Shown here in pieces: positions 7,785-14,724 of a stretch of 24,455 nt of DNA; positions within the stretch are counted from its first letter, which is position 1; every line of letters starts with the position of its first letter. The notes under the pieces are model-generated. The model made no database searches, was not told the DNA's origin, and worked only from the letters and a program-made list of their open reading frames with translations. The DNA comes from Gammaproteobacteria bacterium (GTDB taxonomy: Bacteria; Pseudomonadota; Gammaproteobacteria; Competibacterales; Competibacteraceae), in the NCBI GenBank assembly GCA_003562535.1, contig PWUP01000146.1, forward strand, positions 1-24,455. Direction: 5' to 3'. Both the position numbers and the translations under genes were made by a program.

Positions 7785-8603
7785 CCCACTGTGCGGACGC
7801 CGCCCGGCACGTTTGGCAGTGCTGCTGACCTGCGGTCGCGGTGGGTGCGCGGGGCGGGGCGGTTTCACTTCGGGCGGTAAACCGACAGCGGCGAGCAGGG
7901 TGTCAATTTCGGCTGGATCCAGCTCGTCCCAGTGCCCAAGGCGTAGCCCACGGCGTAAGCGGATGGGGCCATAGCGGACGCGCACCAAGCGACTGACAAC
8001 GACCCCTTGAGACTCCCATAAGCGCCGCACCTCGCGCTTACGGCCTTCTTTTAGCACCACATGATACCAGTGGTTAACCCCCTCGCCGCCACCATCGACC
8101 AATTGCTCAAACCGTGCAGGGCCATCCTCCAACTCCACGCCGGTTTGCAATCGCTCTAGGCTCTCGGCTGACACCTGACCGCGCACCCGCACCGCGTATT
8201 CGCGTTCGATTTCCGTAGCAGGATGCATCAGTCGATTGGCCAGCTCACCATCGGTAGTCAATAACAGCAGTCCTTGACTGTTGATATCCAAACGCCCGAC
8301 AGCAATCCAGCGGCCCACACCGAGACGCGGCAAGCGGTCAAATACACTGGCGCGCCCCTCCGGATCGGAACGACTGCAAATTTCATCTTCCGGTTTGTAA
8401 TACGCCAATACTCGCCGCCGGGGGCTGACGTCCAAATTAACCCGCCGACCATTCACCCGGACGTGCTCGGTTCCCGTAAGCGTCTGTCCGAGCGTCGCCG
8501 GTTGACCATCGACAGTTACCCGCCCGGCTCTAATCCACTCTTCAATCTGGCGACGAGAACCAAAGCCCAGGTGCGCCAGTTGTTTATGTAAACGTTCAGT
8601 CAT
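7770..8603 (-). CDS. rluB: 23S rRNA pseudouridine synthase, RluB type
   Basis: RluB isomerises U2605 of 23S rRNA (E. coli numbering) to pseudouridine. The protein has an N-terminal S4 RNA-binding domain (about residues 1-58, RLHKQLAHLGFGSRRQIEEW and VTVDGQ) and an RsuA-type catalytic domain. The catalytic Asp is D106 in GRLDINSQGLLLLTTDG, followed by LANRLMHP, EYAVRVRG and KEGRKREVRRLWES. The tail after residue 245 is rich in Pro, Arg and Ser and is likely disordered, as in many RluB proteins. Its ATG overlaps the scpB stop by 8 bp, a gene pairing that is widespread. RluB is preferred over RluE/F from the overall pattern and from the scpB neighbour. Confidence 0.93.
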   Translation of the reverse strand: MTERLHKQLAHLGFGSRRQIEEWIRAGRVTVDGQPATLGQTLTGTEHVRVNGRRVNLDVSPRRRVLAYYKPEDEICSRSDPEGRASVFDRLPRLGVGRWIAVGRLDINSQGLLLLTTDGELANRLMHPATEIEREYAVRVRGQVSAESLERLQTGVELEDGPARFEQLVDGGGEGVNHWYHVVLKEGRKREVRRLWESQGVVVSRLVRVRYGPIRLRRGLRLGHWDELDPAEIDTLLAAVGLPPEVKPPRPAHPPRPQVSSTAKRAGRRPHSGSRRR

Positions 8604-9201
8604 GGGTGTGCGGTTCCGGTTGAGTGGGCAACGTGAGTTCCAAGGTCATCGCGGGGGCTTCGGTGTTTTCGGGTTCAGGCAATGGGGGTAAGTCACTCAA
8701 AGTTTTAAGATTAAAATAATTCAAAAATTCATGGGTTGTGCCGTATAAACCAGGGCGGCCAGGCACTTCTCGGTGGCCAATACGCCGAATCCAGCCGCGT
8801 TCTTGCAGGGTACGCATAATGGTGGTTGACACCGTTACCCCGCGAATTTCCGCAATTTCACCCCGAGTAATCGGTTGGCGATAGGCAATCAATGCTAGGG
8901 TTTCCAATAACGCCCGCGAATAGCGCCCAGGTTTTTCTTCCCATAAACGGCCTACCCAAGGTGCATAGCTGTGGCGAACTTGCAAACGCCAGCCGTCGGC
9001 CACCTCGACCAGTTCAATGCCCCGTTGGCGGTAATCCTGATGCAAGTCATCCAAGGCTGCCCGCAGACGGGTAGGATCGGGGCGATCATCTTCGGCAAAT
9101 AACGTCGCCAGTCGTTGCACCGACAGGGGTTCGCCTGCAGCCAGCAAGGCCGCTTCAATAATGGTTTTCAAACAAGGTGAGGGAGTACAGGGAACCGTCA
9201 T
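8596..9201 (-). CDS. scpB: Segregation and condensation protein B
   Basis: ScpB dimers bind the kleisin ScpA and regulate the SMC-ScpAB complex that organises and segregates the chromosome. The protein is 201 residues with two winged-helix domains. The first ends near residue 85 (AALLAAGEPLSVQRLATLF...GWRLQV). The second holds the signature LLETLALIAYRQPITRGEIAEIRGV and VPGRPGLYGTTHEFLNYF. An acidic, proline-rich tail follows. Its ATG shares four bases with the scpA stop (ATGA) and its stop is inside the rluB start region, so scpA, scpB and rluB are translationally coupled. The SMC partner is not in the window. Confidence 0.94.
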   Translation of the reverse strand: MTVPCTPSPCLKTIIEAALLAAGEPLSVQRLATLFAEDDRPDPTRLRAALDDLHQDYRQRGIELVEVADGWRLQVRHSYAPWVGRLWEEKPGRYSRALLETLALIAYRQPITRGEIAEIRGVTVSTTIMRTLQERGWIRRIGHREVPGRPGLYGTTHEFLNYFNLKTLSDLPPLPEPENTEAPAMTLELTLPTQPEPHTHD

Positions 9202-10004
9202 GCGCGGCTGCGTAAATAAATCGGAGCAAACGGTTCGACCTGAACCAGCTCTAACAGCGCCTCACGCAGCAGCTCCAGTGCAGCCAGTAAGGTCACCACC
9301 ACACCGGCACGCCCCTCAGTGACCGTGAACAGGCTCAGAAAAGGGACAAACTCCTGCCCATCCAGTTGATCCAGAATGGCCCCCATGCGCTCACGCACCG
9401 ACAGGGGTTCGCTCTGGATCTGGTGATGAGTGAAGTATTGAGCGCGCTCCAATACCCCGCGGAGCGCCGTGAGTAATTCGCTTAATTCAACCTGCGGCTG
9501 CGGGCGGTTGGCTGCGGCCGGTGGCGGCACAATCAGCACAGTGAACAGATCACGCTCCAAACGTGGCAAAGCATCAAGCTGCTCAGCCGCCTGCTTAAAG
9601 CGCTGGTATTCTTGCAAACGGCGCACCAGCTCATGGCGTGGATCGTCTTCGTCTTCGGGCGCACTGGGACGCGGTAGCAACAACCGCGATTTAATTTCCG
9701 CCAACAGCGCCGCCATCACCAGATATTCCGCCGCCAGTTCGAATTGCAAAGCCTGCAGCAGCTCCAGATAACTCATGTACTGGCGGGTAATCTCAGCAAT
9801 GGGAATATCACAGATATCGAGATTATTTTTGCGAATCAGATACAGCAACAAATCCAATGGCCCCTCAAAAGTTTCCAAAAACACTTCCAAGGCATCGGGG
9901 GGGATATACAAATCATGAGGTAAGCGCGTCAGCGGCTCCCCCCCGACCTTAGCCAGCCATGCAGGCGTGTCTTCCGTGACCGGCACCGCTTCCAGTGCGG
10001 TCAC
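9198..10004 (-). CDS. scpA: Segregation and condensation protein A (kleisin)
   Basis: ScpA is the kleisin that bridges the SMC heads and binds ScpB. The family hallmark FEGPLDLLLYLIRKNNLDI starts near residue 46, followed by IPIAEITRQYMSYL and EYLVMAALLAEIKSRLLLP. The C-terminal winged helix ends in VEPFAPIYL. The start is set at GTG 10004, giving 268 residues, because it forms a GTGA overlap with the trpS stop. A longer frame running back to 10076 would lie inside trpS and adds Gly/His/Ser-rich residues unlike ScpA. The N-terminal extension of about 45 residues before the kleisin motif is seen in other gammaproteobacterial ScpA proteins. Confidence 0.93.
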   Translation of the reverse strand: MTALEAVPVTEDTPAWLAKVGGEPLTRLPHDLYIPPDALEVFLETFEGPLDLLLYLIRKNNLDICDIPIAEITRQYMSYLELLQALQFELAAEYLVMAALLAEIKSRLLLPRPSAPEDEDDPRHELVRRLQEYQRFKQAAEQLDALPRLERDLFTVLIVPPPAAANRPQPQVELSELLTALRGVLERAQYFTHHQIQSEPLSVRERMGAILDQLDGQEFVPFLSLFTVTEGRAGVVVTLLAALELLREALLELVQVEPFAPIYLRSRA

Positions 10005-11029
10005 TGATAACTCAGCCCCATAGCTGCTCGCACATCCGCCAATGTGGCCGCCGCTACCGTGCGAGCGTGTTGACAACCGGCTGCAACCCTGTCGCGAACC
10101 TCGTGGGGACGAGCCTCCAGTTCACGCGCCCGGTCACGCATCGGTTCCAATTCCGCCTTGACCGCCGCAATTACAGGACGCTTGCATTCGATGCAGCCAA
10201 TACCGGCACTGCGGCAGCCTTGTTGTACCCAGTCGCGGGTGGCTTCATCAGAATACACCTTATGAAATTGCCAAACCGGACATTTCTCCGGCTCCCCAGG
10301 ATCGGTGCGGCGAACCCGCGCCGGATCAGTGGGCATGGTGCGTAATTTTTTCTCCACTTCAGCCGGCTCATCACGTAAGGTAATGGCATTGCCATAGGAC
10401 TTGGACATCTTCTGGCCGTCCAGTCCGGGAATTTTCGACTCCGGCGTCAACAGCGCCTGGGGTTCAGTCAAAATAGTCTGCTTAGTGGGGCCACCGTAGA
10501 GATGGTTAAAACGCCGAGCAACTTCGCGGGTGAGTTCGATATGCGCTACCTGGTCTTCACCCACCGGGACACGGCTAGCGCGGTAAATTAAAATATCGGC
10601 GCTTTGCAACAAAGGATACCCAAGAAATCCATAGGTATTCAGATCACGATCTTTAAGTTTATCCTGTTGATCTTTAAAGCTGGGCACCCGCTCCAACCAA
10701 CCCAGCGGCGTGATCATCGACAGCAGCAGATGCAACTCCGCATGTTCCGGCACCCGCGATTGGATAAAAATACAAGAGCGCTCGGGATCTATCCCCGCTG
10801 CCAGCCAGTCGATGACCATATCCCACACATTCTGGCCGATGATGTCACGGTCTTCATAATGCGTGGTTAAGGCATGCCAATCGGCCACGAAATAAAAACA
10901 GGTGTAGTCCTGCTGGAGTTTAACCCAGTTTTTTAGGGCACCATGATAGTGGCCGAGGTGTAGTTTGCCCGTCGGGCGCATACCCGACAGAACGCGGTGA
11001 GGTTGCGTGGTGCTCACAGAATGAATCAC
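10001..11029 (-). CDS. trpS: Tryptophanyl-tRNA synthetase
   Basis: A class Ic aminoacyl-tRNA synthetase charging tRNA-Trp. The HIGH motif is HLGH at residues 24-27 (MRPTGKLHLGHYHG) and the KMSKS motif is intact at 207-211. Other markers are FYFVADWHALT, FLGYPLLQSADILIYRA and PVGEDQVAHIELTRE. It is 342 residues, close to the standard form. Four cysteines, C250, C272, C279 and C282, form C-x21-C-x6-C-x2-C, nearly identical to the spacing that binds a [4Fe-4S] cluster in the Thermotoga maritima enzyme, and similar to Pseudomonas TrpS. GTG 11029 and GTG 11017 are both possible starts; a partial GAGTGA about 8 bases before 11017 slightly favours the shorter form. yciO lies 27 bp upstream. Confidence 0.96.
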   Translation of the reverse strand: MIHSVSTTQPHRVLSGMRPTGKLHLGHYHGALKNWVKLQQDYTCFYFVADWHALTTHYEDRDIIGQNVWDMVIDWLAAGIDPERSCIFIQSRVPEHAELHLLLSMITPLGWLERVPSFKDQQDKLKDRDLNTYGFLGYPLLQSADILIYRASRVPVGEDQVAHIELTREVARRFNHLYGGPTKQTILTEPQALLTPESKIPGLDGQKMSKSYGNAITLRDEPAEVEKKLRTMPTDPARVRRTDPGEPEKCPVWQFHKVYSDEATRDWVQQGCRSAGIGCIECKRPVIAAVKAELEPMRDRARELEARPHEVRDRVAAGCQHARTVAAATLADVRAAMGLSYQ

Positions 11030-11056
11030 TCTAGCTAGCGGTAGATGAACGGGAGG

Positions 11057-11677
11057 TTATAGAAAGGGGCTGGCGTCACCGCGCCCTTGACGTAACACTT
11101 GGGGCGGATCGGTGGTGAGATCAATCATGGTGGTCGGCTCCAGCGGACACGCTCCACCATCGATGACCAGCTCAACATGGTGTTCCAAACGCTCACGAAT
11201 CGTCTGGGCGTCATTCAGCGGTAACTCATCACCCGGCAGCATCAAGGTGCTGGACATCAGCGGTTCGCCCAGTTCGGCCAACAGCGATTGAACAATCGCA
11301 TTGTCGGGGATGCGAATCCCAATGCTTTTGCGCTTGGGGTTCTGCAAACGCCGTGGCAACTCTTTAGTGGCCGGCAATATAAAGGTAAACGGCCCTGGTG
11401 TCGCGGCCTTAATCATGCGGAACTGGGCATTCTCAATCCGTGCATACATCCCAATATCGGCGATATCACGACACACCACGGTGAAATTATGATTGCGGTC
11501 AGTCTGACGCAGATGTTCTACCCGGTTCATCGCCGCTTTATCATCAATCAACCACCCGAACGCATAGCTGGAATCTGTGGGATAGGCAATCAACCCACCC
11601 GCCTGCAAAATGGCAACCGCTTGCCGAATCAAGCGCGCTTGGGGATTATCAGGATGAATGTGAAAAAATTGACTCAT
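11057..11677 (-). CDS. yciO: YciO, Sua5/YrdC-family protein
   Basis: A 206-residue member of the Sua5/YciO/YrdC family, related to threonylcarbamoyl-AMP synthases that serve tRNA t6A formation. It follows E. coli YciO closely: MSQFFHIHPDNPQARLI at the N terminus, GGLIAYPTDSSYAFG, HNFTVVCRDI, TPGPFTFILPATKE, SIGIRIPDNAI, STLMLPGDE and a final VLRQGRGDASPFL. YciO itself is not the main t6A enzyme in E. coli and its physiological role is less clear than that of TsaC. ATG 11677 gives the family N terminus; a frame four codons longer exists. It stands 85 bp downstream of ppc and begins the yciO-trpS-scpA-scpB-rluB run. Confidence 0.92.
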   Translation of the reverse strand: MSQFFHIHPDNPQARLIRQAVAILQAGGLIAYPTDSSYAFGWLIDDKAAMNRVEHLRQTDRNHNFTVVCRDIADIGMYARIENAQFRMIKAATPGPFTFILPATKELPRRLQNPKRKSIGIRIPDNAIVQSLLAELGEPLMSSTLMLPGDELPLNDAQTIRERLEHHVELVIDGGACPLEPTTMIDLTTDPPQVLRQGRGDASPFL

Positions 11678-11724
11678 AGGCGGATCCAAAATTAAGCATG
11701 AATAAGCAATCAGGCATCATAAGG

Positions 11725-11755
11725 GATTGTTGGCGTAACCGTCGAGTTAACAATC
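11725..11755 (-). other. Inverted repeat between ppc and yciO
   Basis: GATTGTT and AACAATC form 7-bp arms separated by 17 bases in the 85-bp gap between ppc and yciO. It could be a weak stem-loop in the message. It lacks a GC-rich stem and a T run, so it does not qualify as an intrinsic terminator. Confidence 0.2.
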
Positions 11756-11762
11756 TGCTGTG

Positions 11763-14588
11763 TTATCCCGTCGTCCCTAGCCCACTGGCAATGGCATTGA
11801 GCACCAGCAGCAGATCGGGCAACATGGTCTGCGCTTCTTGCTCACGGCCAGCCTGCTTGAGACTGCGCCAAGTTTTAATCTGCTGAATTTGCAAAGTGTG
11901 TAGCGATTTCAGCCGTTGCGAACGGAAGTTAATCATTTGGTACATACGCGGCCGCCGCTCTACCAAGGTTTGTCCGTACAGCATTTCCAGCATATCGCGG
12001 GTACGGTGACATTCGTCTTGAATCTGCTGGTGATAGCGCTCCGCTAGAGCGGCATCGTCTACCAGCGTGCAGTATTCCTTGGTAATTTTTAGGTCAGTCA
12101 GAGCAATGGCCGAAGAGACGTTGGTAATAATATACCGAAACGGCATAAAGCGCACAGCGTACTGACTCAGCAGTTCGAAGCCATCAGGGTCATGTTCTTT
12201 AAGCCGGGCCAACGCAGAACCCACACCGTACCAACCAGTTAAGAAAAAGCGCGCCTGGCTCCAGCTAAACACCCACGGAATCGCACGCAGATCAGCAAAG
12301 CTGCGTTGACCGGTACGGCGTGCCGGTCGGGAGCCGATGCTGGACGATTCAATGACATCAATCGGCGTGGCTTGGGCAAAAAACGTCACAAAGTCATCGC
12401 TTTTAACCAACTGTTGATAGCTTGCTAGGCTATAGGTGTACAGCTTATTGACAATGGATTCAAGTTGCTGATGCCGCTCGGCATCGGAAACCGGCTCGAT
12501 CTGGGTGTGTGCCGACTCCGGCGCTTTATGCCTCTCGGTAGGCCAGAGCGTGCTCCGAGTGGTACCGGCCTGAAGCAGTTCCAAATTATAAATGGCTGTG
12601 ATTTTATTCGCATATTTTTGAGCAATCACCTCGCCTTGCTCGGTCAGGCGCAGATCGCCCTGCAAACTTCCAGACGGCAATCCCACTAAGAAGCGATGGG
12701 TCGGGCCAGCACCACGGCTAATCGTGCCGCCACGGCCATGAAAAAAACGAATGCGCACCTTGTTCTTATGGCCTACTTCAGTTAACCGGCGCTGGGCAAT
12801 ATTCAGGCTCCATAGACTGGCCAAGATACCGCCGTCTTTGTTGCTGTCGCTGTAACCGACCATGATTTGCTGCACATCATCGGTAGCATCTCCACTAGCT
12901 CGGCGCAGCGCAAAGCTGCGCCGGGTCACTGGATGCGCCAGAAATGCATCCAGAATGCGTGGCCCGTGCTCCAAGTCCTCTATAGTCTCCAGCAAGGGCA
13001 CGACCGGCAGCACACAGGCTAGGCCAGCATCCTCACCCGACTGCATCTCCATCAGCCCCGCTTCGCGGCACAACACATACACCACCAGCAGATCAGAAAG
13101 ACTGCGCGTCATGCTCACAATCAACGATCCGATACCGGCTGAACCAAAGCTGTTCACATATTTATACAGCACGCGGTAGCAGGCTAATACCGCATCCGCT
13201 TCGGTGCCTAAGCCTTGCGTCTGGCGCACAAAGGGGCGCGCGGTGTGCAGTTCTTCGTTCAGAAAAGCAACGCGCTGCTCTTCTGGCCAGTCGGCAAAAT
13301 GGGCACCGTCGGCTATGCCAGCCGCACTAAGCAGTTGCGCTACCGCTTTATCATGAAAACTGCTATTTTGCCGGATATCCAGCGCCGCAAGGTGAAAGCC
13401 AAAGGTTTGCAGCCTGCGAGCCAGCGGCTCGACATCATTGGCAATAATATGATGGGTTTTGATAGTACGCAGGGACTCGCTCAATAGATCCAGATCGCTC
13501 ATCATCTGCTGCGGCTGCGTATAGTACCGGCGGCTGTCAGGTGTTAACAGCGGTGTCCGCTGTCCAGACAACGGCAGCCGCAGCCGCATCAAGTTGATCA
13601 ACTGCCGCCACGACTCATTGGGATTGCGCCGCAGTGCCTGAACCCCTGCGTCGCCTGTCGCTTCGACCAGCTCCTGAATGCGCAGAGCCAGCTTGGGGGG
13701 CACCTGCGCCTCAAAATCGGAAATACTGATATTGCTTGCCAAGCCGTTCAACTCCTGGTCTAAAAAACTCAGGGCGTGTTGACGTAACTCCAGCAGCGTG
13801 TCGCGGGTCACTTCGGCAGTCACAAAGGGGTGGCCATCGCGGTCGCCGCCTACCCAATTGCCAAATCTGATCTTAGGAAGCTGTGTCCAATGCCTCAGCC
13901 TGTCTAGGCTAAATCCGGTGTCAGCCCACGCATCACGCAGCCGCTGGTCAACCACAGGAATAACCTCAGGAAAGACGCGACTGAGATAGTGCAGTACGTT
14001 CTTGAATTCATCATCAATCGTGGGTTTTTGCAAAAAGATTTGCCCGGTAAACCACAGCCGTTGCATAGCCGCCTTAATGTCTGCAGCGATTTGCTGGCGC
14101 TCATGCCGAGTCCACACTTGATTTTCGCGCTTTACCATCAGCAGATAGATGATGCGTAATTGGTCGATCATCGTGGAACGTTTGGACTGAGTCGGATGAG
14201 CGGTCAGCACCGGCTCAATCGTTATATCGGGCAAACGCTGGGCTATCTCATCTTCGCTCAGGCCGTTGTTTTTAAGATCACGCAGGGTTTGACCCCACAG
14301 CCCGGAAATGCGGGGCAGTCCATGTTCGGTTTCTAAACGACGGCGCAGTTGGGCGGCCGCGTTTTCTTCCGCAATAGTGATTAATTGAAAATACAGTGAA
14401 AAAGCCTTGCTGATGGTTTCCGGACGCGCCCGCACATCTTGCGCCTGCGCCTGCTGGCCATCCAGAACCCGAGCCACATCATGCTCGTCACTGTCATGGA
14501 GCATATCCACAAAGCACTGGTGGAGAAAAGCTAGATCATCGTGGATTTTATCCAGTTGAATGCTGTCGTCTGTGGTGCTGAAATACAT
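11763..14588 (-). CDS. ppc: Phosphoenolpyruvate carboxylase
   Basis: PEP carboxylase adds bicarbonate to phosphoenolpyruvate, giving oxaloacetate and phosphate, and refills the TCA cycle. The catalytic His131 is in EPVLTAHPTQSKR, and WVGGDRDGHPFVT follows at 245-257. The second signature is VGYSDSNKDGG with Lys584. The mobile-loop region FHGRGGTISRGAGP is at 616-629, and SSSIGSRPARR near 749. At 941 residues it is longer than the 883-residue E. coli enzyme, and it carries RGAGP rather than RGGGP/RGGAP, so it belongs to a different subgroup. The C terminus ends TTG where NTG is usual. The start ATG has only a distant AGAGAG. The kinase/Sel1/FGE gene ends 22 bp upstream on the same strand, so read-through into ppc is plausible. 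Confidence 0.96.
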   Translation of the reverse strand: MYFSTTDDSIQLDKIHDDLAFLHQCFVDMLHDSDEHDVARVLDGQQAQAQDVRARPETISKAFSLYFQLITIAEENAAAQLRRRLETEHGLPRISGLWGQTLRDLKNNGLSEDEIAQRLPDITIEPVLTAHPTQSKRSTMIDQLRIIYLLMVKRENQVWTRHERQQIAADIKAAMQRLWFTGQIFLQKPTIDDEFKNVLHYLSRVFPEVIPVVDQRLRDAWADTGFSLDRLRHWTQLPKIRFGNWVGGDRDGHPFVTAEVTRDTLLELRQHALSFLDQELNGLASNISISDFEAQVPPKLALRIQELVEATGDAGVQALRRNPNESWRQLINLMRLRLPLSGQRTPLLTPDSRRYYTQPQQMMSDLDLLSESLRTIKTHHIIANDVEPLARRLQTFGFHLAALDIRQNSSFHDKAVAQLLSAAGIADGAHFADWPEEQRVAFLNEELHTARPFVRQTQGLGTEADAVLACYRVLYKYVNSFGSAGIGSLIVSMTRSLSDLLVVYVLCREAGLMEMQSGEDAGLACVLPVVPLLETIEDLEHGPRILDAFLAHPVTRRSFALRRASGDATDDVQQIMVGYSDSNKDGGILASLWSLNIAQRRLTEVGHKNKVRIRFFHGRGGTISRGAGPTHRFLVGLPSGSLQGDLRLTEQGEVIAQKYANKITAIYNLELLQAGTTRSTLWPTERHKAPESAHTQIEPVSDAERHQQLESIVNKLYTYSLASYQQLVKSDDFVTFFAQATPIDVIESSSIGSRPARRTGQRSFADLRAIPWVFSWSQARFFLTGWYGVGSALARLKEHDPDGFELLSQYAVRFMPFRYIITNVSSAIALTDLKITKEYCTLVDDAALAERYHQQIQDECHRTRDMLEMLYGQTLVERRPRMYQMINFRSQRLKSLHTLQIQQIKTWRSLKQAGREQEAQTMLPDLLLVLNAIASGLGTTG

Positions 14589-14610
14589 GATAATTCAATG
14601 CTCTCTATGA

Positions 14611-14724
14611 CTATAACACCCGCACAATGCGGAACCCTAAACTGGGCAAACGGCTATCGGGATAACCACTGGAGCGACAAGCGGAACGCAGCGCCGGTAA
14701 GGGGGTGTACCAAGAGCCTCCACG
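14611..14724 (-). other. C-terminal GGSW...GFR segment resembling a DGR variable region
   Basis: This covers the last 38 codons of the fusion gene plus its stop context. The frame RGGSW, RSA-x-R, P-D-x-R and GFR is the one in which diversity-generating retroelements place variable residues in C-type-lectin targets. At 17 positions that would usually vary, 11 codons end in C or T, as an AAC/AAT template would give, but six end in purines. The same frame also occurs in non-diversified FGE proteins. No template repeat or reverse transcriptase is in the window. Confidence 0.3.

Noticed and set aside
10005..10076. Longer ScpA start inside trpS
   Set aside because: The Gly/His/Ser-rich extension is unlike ScpA; GTG 10004 gives a typical 4-bp stop/start overlap.
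9995..10345. Open frame of 116 codons on the plus strand
   Set aside because: Antisense to trpS, with no ribosome site or recognisable domain.
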